5,661 nucleotides of DNA from an uncultured Porphyromonas sp. (GTDB lineage: Bacteria; Bacteroidota; Bacteroidia; Bacteroidales; Porphyromonadaceae). Made by a program: the position numbers and the translations under genes. The stretch covers positions 1 to 5,661 of the forward strand of contig CABQOJ010000085.1 in NCBI GenBank assembly GCA_902465775.1. The letters are read 5' to 3'. Below are positions 1-3,613 of the stretch, piece by piece. A model generated the notes under the pieces. The model saw nothing but the letters and a program-made list of their open reading frames with translations, ran no database searches and was not told the DNA's origin. The first letter of the stretch is position 1; every line of letters starts with the position of its first letter.

Positions 1-369
1 AAGGAGGGCAAGTTCGTCTGCCCCATCAAGGAGGGTACCTACATGGATATGATGTATATGCCAGACGCACTGCACGCTATGGTGCAGCTCATGGAGGCCG
101 ATCCTACGAGACTGGTACATCGCAACTCCTTCAACATTGCCTCGATGAGCTTCGAGCCTAGCCAGATCGCAGCCGCTGTCAAGCGCATCATCCCCGACTT
201 TGAGATGACTTACGATGTCGATCCACTGCGTCAGGCTATCGCTGAGTCGTGGCCTAACTCGCTCGACGACAGCTGCGCTCGTCGTGAGTGGGACTGGCAG
301 CCACACTATGACCTCGACACCATGAGTCAGGACATGATCCAGGTGCTACGCGCTCGCTACGGCAAGTAA
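1..369 (+). CDS. L-threonine 3-dehydrogenase, SDR/epimerase-like family, C-terminal part (5' end outside window)
   Basis: This is the C-terminal 122 residues of an NAD-dependent epimerase/dehydratase-fold protein. The frame is open from base 1 and ends in TAA; the ATG at 43 is internal, because the 14 codons before it continue the family sequence. Family hallmarks are the MMYMPDALHAMVQLMEA stretch (substrate-domain helix), the NSFNIASMSFEPSQIA segment, and the signature AESWPNSLDDSCARREWDW followed by the YDLDTMSQDM helix. These match the short-chain type of L-threonine dehydrogenase, which oxidises L-threonine to 2-amino-3-ketobutyrate (then split to glycine and acetyl-CoA by Kbl), rather than the zinc-dependent Tdh of E. 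coli. The Rossmann domain and catalytic Tyr/Lys lie before the window, so activity cannot be judged. It is convergent with the minus-strand genes to its right and ends just before a strong terminator. A related sugar epimerase is less likely because of the SWPNSLDD signature. Confidence 0.88.
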   Translation, partial: KEGKFVCPIKEGTYMDMMYMPDALHAMVQLMEADPTRLVHRNSFNIASMSFEPSQIAAAVKRIIPDFEMTYDVDPLRQAIAESWPNSLDDSCARREWDWQPHYDLDTMSQDMIQVLRARYGK

Positions 370-389
370 GCCATCCGCACAGATCCCCA

Positions 390-406
390 GAGACTGATAC
401 AGTCTC
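390..406. repeat. Short perfect hairpin after the dehydrogenase stop codon
   Basis: GAGACTG (390-396), loop ATA, CAGTCTC (400-406): a perfect 7-bp stem starting 20 bases after the stop codon. No T-run follows, so it is not a terminator alone; it may protect the 3' end of the mRNA. The left arm lies inside CAGAGACTG (388-396), which recurs exactly at 478-486 as the left end of the next structured element. Confidence 0.45.
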
Positions 407-414
407 CTCCACAT

Positions 415-449
415 GCGTCACTCTTGAGTTCGCTCAGGGGTGACGCTTT
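415..449 (+). terminator. Rho-independent terminator of the dehydrogenase gene
   Basis: A 14-bp stem can form between 415-428 and 433-446: GCGTCAC pairs with GTGACGC at the base, then the inner part TCTTGAG pairs with CTCAGGG through two G-U pairs. The loop is TTCG (429-432), a stable tetraloop type, and TTT follows at 447-449. The T-run is short, but the stem is long and GC-rich and lies 46 bases after the stop codon at 367-369. On the opposite strand no T-run follows, so it is assigned to the plus strand. Confidence 0.75.
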
Positions 450-477
450 CCATTTGCGCCTCTAGAGAAGGCTCCGC

Positions 478-606
478 CAGAGACTGTTGCATAAAGGCGA
501 ATCGCTGTGTTGCTTTCGGGATTCGGCTTCGGTTACATACGGAGGTATGCTCCCTTCAGACCTCACCCTCAGCGCCTTGCGCTTCATCCTTTCTGCAAAG
601 TCTCTG
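478..606. repeat. Structured MITE-like element with imperfect terminal inverted repeats
   Basis: CAGAGACTGTTGCA (478-491) and TGCAAAGTCTCTG (594-606) are inverted copies pairing over 13 bp with one bulged G at 486. The interior holds further short stems: CGAATC (498-503) with GATTCG (520-525), CATAC (536-540) with GTATG (545-549), and AGCGC (571-575) with GCGCT (579-583). The whole can be drawn as a closed multi-branch structure. Both strands carry open frames across it, but these show no protein features and are better explained by the repeat. It could be a small non-autonomous mobile element, a dispersed intergenic repeat, or a structured RNA. No target-site duplication was identified. Pairing is seen; the element type is inference. 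Confidence 0.45.
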
Positions 607-622
607 CTAGTGCGAACTGATG

Positions 623-663
623 GTTGCTTTCTATGGAGAGGCAACTGCTTTTGTAAAAGTTCC
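623..663. repeat. Degenerate hairpins bordering the 22-nt array
   Basis: GTTGC (623-627) pairs with GCAAC (641-645), and CTTTT (648-652) pairs with AAAAG (655-659) around GT. AAAAGTTCC (655-663) is also complementary to GGAACTTTT (681-689) over 9 bp, so this segment can pair into the first unit of the array. These look like decayed or diverged outer units of the same hairpin family. Confidence 0.35.
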
Positions 664-668
664 ATAAT

Positions 669-796
669 GGTTCTAGCCTTGGAACTTTTTAGTTCCAACG
701 GAGGAACTTTTCAGTTCCAAGGGAGGAAAGCTTCAATCCCTCGGGAGGAACGAAGAAATCCCTAGGGAGGGATTTGAGTTTTCCAACGGTGGAAAG
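669..796. repeat. Tandem array of six 18-nt hairpins at an exact 22-nt period
   Basis: Units start at 669, 691, 713, 735, 757 and 779, each 18 nt plus a 4-nt spacer. In order they read GGTTCTAGCCTTGGAACT, AGTTCCAACGGAGGAACT, AGTTCCAAGGGAGGAAAG, AATCCCTCGGGAGGAACG, AATCCCTAGGGAGGGATT and TTTTCCAACGGTGGAAAG. The loop-side core (AACGG or close) is shared by units 2 and 6 and similar in others, while the arms differ in compensating fashion: AGTTCC/GGAACT in unit 2, AAATCCCT/AGGGATTT around unit 5, TTTCCA/TGGAAA in unit 6. Units 3 and 4 pair less well. Adjacent arms can also pair across spacers, for example GGAACT-TTTT-AGTTCC at 681-696. There are no identical repeats with unique spacers, so this is not a CRISPR array. 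Function unknown. Confidence 0.7.
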
Positions 797-860
797 TATG
801 GGCATCGGGTGGACAGTGTGTCAGACTTCGGACAGGTCATATCGCTACACCCGACCACGA

Positions 861-889
861 AGAAAAAGACACTCCTCTGATGAGGAGTG
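861..889 (-). terminator. Rho-independent terminator for the minus-strand operon or YD-repeat gene
   Basis: Read on the minus strand, CACTCCTC (889-882), a 4-nt ATCA loop and GAGGAGTG (877-870) form a perfect 8-bp stem, followed by TCTTTTTCT (869-861). This is a classic intrinsic terminator, 54 bases past the stop codon of the YD-repeat gene. On the plus strand the stem is followed by CCCTATC with no T-run, so it acts on the minus strand only. Confidence 0.85.
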
Positions 890-943
890 CCCTATCTCTG
901 GTTGATGGCTCTGTGTGGGGCTATCGCTTGTGTCTCAGACTTC

Positions 944-1879
944 TCAGTAAGAAATGTCTCGCTTAACCTTTTTGGTTGGTTCGTATATTCCTTCTGAGAC
1001 TTCATCACTGCGAACTTGTATCAGCCAGTTGCCTTTAGAATCCATTAGGTCGTATTTGAAAAGACGTAGATACCACTTTGTACCACTATGGCTAACTGAC
1101 TCTTCTCGCACGATATTTCCTTTAGAGTCATACTCTGAAGTGATTATTTCATACCAGTCCCAAGCCTTTTTACGCCTAAGTACTGTCCCTTGATAGGTAT
1201 AATTAGCTTCTTCTTGACCACCTCCTATAACACCTTCTTTGTGTTCTTGTGAGACATTTCCTGCTAAGTCATACTTATAGGTCCATACCTCAAAAGGCTT
1301 CTCATTAGGTCCACTTCTGTCGTAGCTTTCCTCTTTGATCAATCGACCTTGATTATCGTAGCTAAGGATGCTTTTGAGTTTCAAGTCACCACCATTACTG
1401 TAGTGAGCCTCCTCTTGGAGTAGCCCCCTTTCATTATATTTGTAGATAACGACCTCACCAAAAGTGGATGTGTCATCCTCTCTAATGAGACGGCCCATAT
1501 TATCGTATTTGTACTCTCGTGGTTTCCTTGGATATGTAGGGGACCCTTCGTAATACTTTTCTAATAGCCCTTCTTGATTATACGAGTACGTGTACCTCTC
1601 AAAAGGAGATTCAGAGTATTCTCCGTAGTATAATTTCTCTATAGTCTGATGTCTGTCGTTGAACTTATAGATCCACTTCCCCTTGAAGATATCCGTCGGA
1701 GTTCCAAACTTCTCTTGAATATCGAAGTAGGATTCAGTGAGTTCCTTTACATTGCCTTGGAGGCCTAATCTTTCGTAGTCACTCTTTTCTTGTTGCGTGC
1801 GTTGAGCAACAAGACTGTTAGATATAAGAATGGCTAGAAGAGATGTAAATACGATTGCGTTTAGCCTTATAGTCTGCAT
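944..1879 (-). CDS. Secreted YD-repeat (RHS-like) protein
   Basis: A 311-residue protein with an N-terminal signal peptide: residues 1-26 have Arg5, a hydrophobic stretch near 9-20 and a likely cut near SLVAQ. The mature part is built from about eight divergent YD-type repeats of pattern Y-x-Y-D/N-x-x-G-x-L-I-x-E, for example YKYDNMGRLIREDD (around 123-136), YKYNERGLLQEE (146-157), LSYDNQGRLIKEE (172-184), YKYDLAGNVSQE (201-212) and SEYDSKGNIVREE (248-260), ending in KGNWLIQV and KRDISY. Such short YD-repeat proteins are common in Bacteroidales envelopes, but their role is generally unknown; it lacks the size and toxin tail of full RHS polymorphic toxins. It starts 62 bp after hmuV with no terminator seen between, so it may be co-transcribed. 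Sampled 60-base lines are about 40-45% GC against about 57% in a line of hmuT, suggesting separate origin. ATG at 1879 was chosen because the signal peptide follows directly; no clear ribosome-binding site is visible. Confidence 0.8.
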   Translation of the reverse strand: MQTIRLNAIVFTSLLAILISNSLVAQRTQQEKSDYERLGLQGNVKELTESYFDIQEKFGTPTDIFKGKWIYKFNDRHQTIEKLYYGEYSESPFERYTYSYNQEGLLEKYYEGSPTYPRKPREYKYDNMGRLIREDDTSTFGEVVIYKYNERGLLQEEAHYSNGGDLKLKSILSYDNQGRLIKEESYDRSGPNEKPFEVWTYKYDLAGNVSQEHKEGVIGGGQEEANYTYQGTVLRRKKAWDWYEIITSEYDSKGNIVREESVSHSGTKWYLRLFKYDLMDSKGNWLIQVRSDEVSEGIYEPTKKVKRDISY

Positions 1880-1941
1880 AGAATTATTTGATTTTAGAGT
1901 TACTGCGGGTGTCTATCTATGTGTGAGGTGGCAGGCCCGTT

Positions 1942-2280
1942 TTACTCCTCGGGGATGTAGATGACCTCGCCATTCTCCAACTCGTAGGCAATGCCGACGC
2001 GCTTGCCACGGCGCTGATTGGAGGCGTCCTCGCTGTCGGTCGGTGTGTACCGCTCGATGGTGGAGCCTTTTTTGGAGATGATCTCCATATTGTCCTTGCC
2101 AGGGTTCTTGATGATGGTGAAGTCCTCCTGCGTTAGCATCTCGGTCATGCTAAACTTCGTGACCAGAGCCACCATGAGTGCCACGGCAAAGACCATCGCC
2201 ACGTCAAAGAGGTTGCTCACGAGCGATGATGGATCGGTGTCATCGTGGCGCAGTGTGCGTCGCTTACTTCTTCGTCTCAT
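1942..2280 (-). CDS. hmuV: HmuV: small DUF2149 membrane protein, ExbD-like
   Basis: A 112-residue protein: a very basic N-terminus (MRRRSKRRTLRH), one membrane helix at about 22-41, and a roughly 70-residue C-terminal domain that should be periplasmic. The helix segment SNLFDVAMVFAVALMVAL carries Asp26 near its cytoplasmic end, in the arrangement seen in ExbD, TolR and MotB, where the membrane Asp carries protons. The family is DUF2149, whose members sit beside MotA/TolQ/ExbB-type and CobN-like genes; the position as last gene of hmuS-T-U-V matches hmuV of the Porphyromonas hmu operon. Its start overlaps the end of hmuU by 17 bp, implying coupled translation and a defined stoichiometry. The periplasmic domain is short and charged (KDNMEIISKKGSTIERYTP), ending in GEVIYIPEE. 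An ion-conducting role is inferred from the Asp-bearing helix and the partner gene, not shown. Confidence 0.85.
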   Translation of the reverse strand: MRRRSKRRTLRHDDTDPSSLVSNLFDVAMVFAVALMVALVTKFSMTEMLTQEDFTIIKNPGKDNMEIISKKGSTIERYTPTDSEDASNQRRGKRVGIAYELENGEVIYIPEE

Positions 2281-2881
2281 CTTCTGCTTGGGTTAGGAGT
2301 TCGTCGATGTAGTCGATGTAGATGAGCTCTTGGTGGTGATAGCGGTGGAGTCTCTGCAAGGTCAGATAGCCGATGGCGGAGACGAAGAGTCCCAGCACGG
2401 TGGTCGCAAAGGCAACCTGCATATTGTACGCCATAGTTGCCATATCGCCACTGCTCAGCCCGACGAGCGCTGGCCCCATTGGGATGAGGGTACCCATTAG
2501 TCCGAGGATTGGACCGAACTTGGTCAAGACTTGCGGGTAGACGAGTCGCTTGTCGAGGCGTAGCTCATACTCGCCGATGAGTAGGTTGCGCTCAGCAGCG
2601 GGAGCCGTGAGGAGGGAGCGCAGTAGCTCCTCAAAGAGGTCTAGCCGTGCTGTCTTTGGACTTTCACCGCCCAGCTCTTGGCGCAGTCTGCCGAGTAGTG
2701 CGCTAGCGTCTTCACGCTGATGGGAGAAGTAGCGCTGCTGTAGTCGCTTGTAGCGCTGTGCCCGCTCGATGAGCCCGCCCAGCATGAGGAGGGCTAGGAG
2801 GAAGAGTAGGAGTAGCCCAATGATCACCGGTATGAGGAGACCATTGGAGAGGAGAAACATGGTGTCTGAAATGAACTTCAT
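2264..2881 (-). CDS. hmuU: HmuU: MotA/TolQ/ExbB-type proton channel protein
   Basis: A 205-residue inner-membrane protein. Three helices are visible: about 15-37, about 121-142 and about 155-176, with a long charged cytoplasmic segment (about 38-118) between the first and second, the standard TolQ/ExbB/MotA plan. The second helix region KFGPILGLMGTLIPMGPAL and the third MQVAFATTVLGLFVSAIGYL match the conserved family core (LGLxGT followed by A-x-x-T-T-x-x-G-L). In ExbB/ExbD-type units these helices form a pentameric pore around the Asp-bearing helices of the partner and convert proton flow into movement. The partner here is most likely the overlapping downstream hmuV. It starts 24 bp after hmuT in the same strand, so it belongs to the hmu unit and not to a tonB-exbBD locus. 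The residue set suggests a functional protein; what it drives is unknown. Confidence 0.88.
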   Translation of the reverse strand: MKFISDTMFLLSNGLLIPVIIGLLLLFLLALLMLGGLIERAQRYKRLQQRYFSHQREDASALLGRLRQELGGESPKTARLDLFEELLRSLLTAPAAERNLLIGEYELRLDKRLVYPQVLTKFGPILGLMGTLIPMGPALVGLSSGDMATMAYNMQVAFATTVLGLFVSAIGYLTLQRLHRYHHQELIYIDYIDELLTQAEDETKK

Positions 2882-2905
2882 AGTAATCTGTTGTGTGTAA
2901 CAATC

Positions 2906-3610
2906 TTATTTGCGTGAGCCTTTTGCCTTGATGAGCATGGCTAAATAGCCGATGAGGATGCCACTAGCGAGGGTCGCTAGGAGTATGCACAGCTCTCTAG
3001 GCGAGGAGCTGTCTAGCTGGATATTTGGTGCTTGTGTGTGCTCTGGTATGAGGATGTAGGCTATGACGCTACCCACGGCTAGCACCCCAGCCAAGAGCAT
3101 GGCGAGCAGACGGAGGAACTCTCGATCACGTATCAGGCGAGGTGTCAGCTCGATGAGTAGGAGGAGCACCACAGCAAAGGTTATGGTCACTGCCCAGTAA
3201 TGGACCCCGGGCATGCTGTAGATGACAAAGCTCCTCAGGTAGCATAGCGCAGGTAGCATCAGTAGCGATGGGAGCCATACGGCTATCTGGTGGCAGGCGG
3301 TCATGACTGCGACAACTAGTCCCTCTCGATGATAGATCATACGCAGAGAGCGGTGTGCGGGTCGGTAGGTGACGACCGCCATCGTGAGCAGTAGCTCTAG
3401 CGAGACCATCATGGCTAGTGTAGAGAGCTGCTCCGCCTGACGTAGCATAGCGTCGAGGGCAAGCTTGCTCACTCGCAGGGTTGCCTGATGGGTCGCCACC
3501 AAGCCGACGATGTATAGGAGTGCATGCGCTAGTCGCACCCTATGATCAGATCGTACGGCTGTGGTGGTGAGCGCCACTAGGAGCGCAAAGATGGAAACGA
3601 TGAGTAGCAT
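2906..3610 (-). CDS. hmuT: HmuT: polytopic inner-membrane protein of the hmu operon
   Basis: A 234-residue, very hydrophobic protein with about seven membrane helices: near residues 2-19, 27-45, 62-80, 97-124, 136-155, 166-188 and 206-227. The last loop (PEHTQAPNIQLDSSSPRE, about 189-206) is polar and lies opposite the basic C-terminal tail KAKGSRK, which suggests a cytoplasmic C-terminus. Several histidines sit in or near helices (His29, His41, His107, His137), possible haem or metal ligands, though this is speculation. It resembles no enzyme I can name; the identification rests on its place between the CobN-like gene and the MotA/TolQ/ExbB gene, the position of hmuT in the Porphyromonas and Bacteroides hmu operon. 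The name is shared with, but unrelated to, the haem-binding ABC protein HmuT of other bacteria. The ATG lies 3 bp after the hmuS stop codon, so translation is probably coupled. Confidence 0.75.
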   Translation of the reverse strand: MLLIVSIFALLVALTTTAVRSDHRVRLAHALLYIVGLVATHQATLRVSKLALDAMLRQAEQLSTLAMMVSLELLLTMAVVTYRPAHRSLRMIYHREGLVVAVMTACHQIAVWLPSLLMLPALCYLRSFVIYSMPGVHYWAVTITFAVVLLLLIELTPRLIRDREFLRLLAMLLAGVLAVGSVIAYILIPEHTQAPNIQLDSSSPRELCILLATLASGILIGYLAMLIKAKGSRK

Positions 3611-3613
3611 CTC

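Noticed and set aside
462..765. Overlapping open frames on both strands (462-698 minus, 487-765 plus)
   Set aside because: They run through the inverted-repeat element and the hairpin array, overlap each other on opposite strands, and show no domain, signal peptide or credible start region. The repeats explain the sequence better.
669..796. CRISPR array
   Set aside because: The 22-nt period leaves only 4-nt spacers, the units are not identical, and no cas genes are near.
904..925. Hairpin GATGGCTC/GGGGCTATC as a plus-strand terminator
   Set aside because: It needs two G-U pairs, is not followed by a T-run, and on the minus strand has two mismatches.
1880..1941. Bacteroidetes-type promoter (TTTG plus TAnnTTTG) or a terminator between hmuV and the YD-repeat gene
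   Set aside because: No good match to the -33/-7 pair was found on the minus strand, and the weak CGGG/CCCG pairing lacks a T-run.
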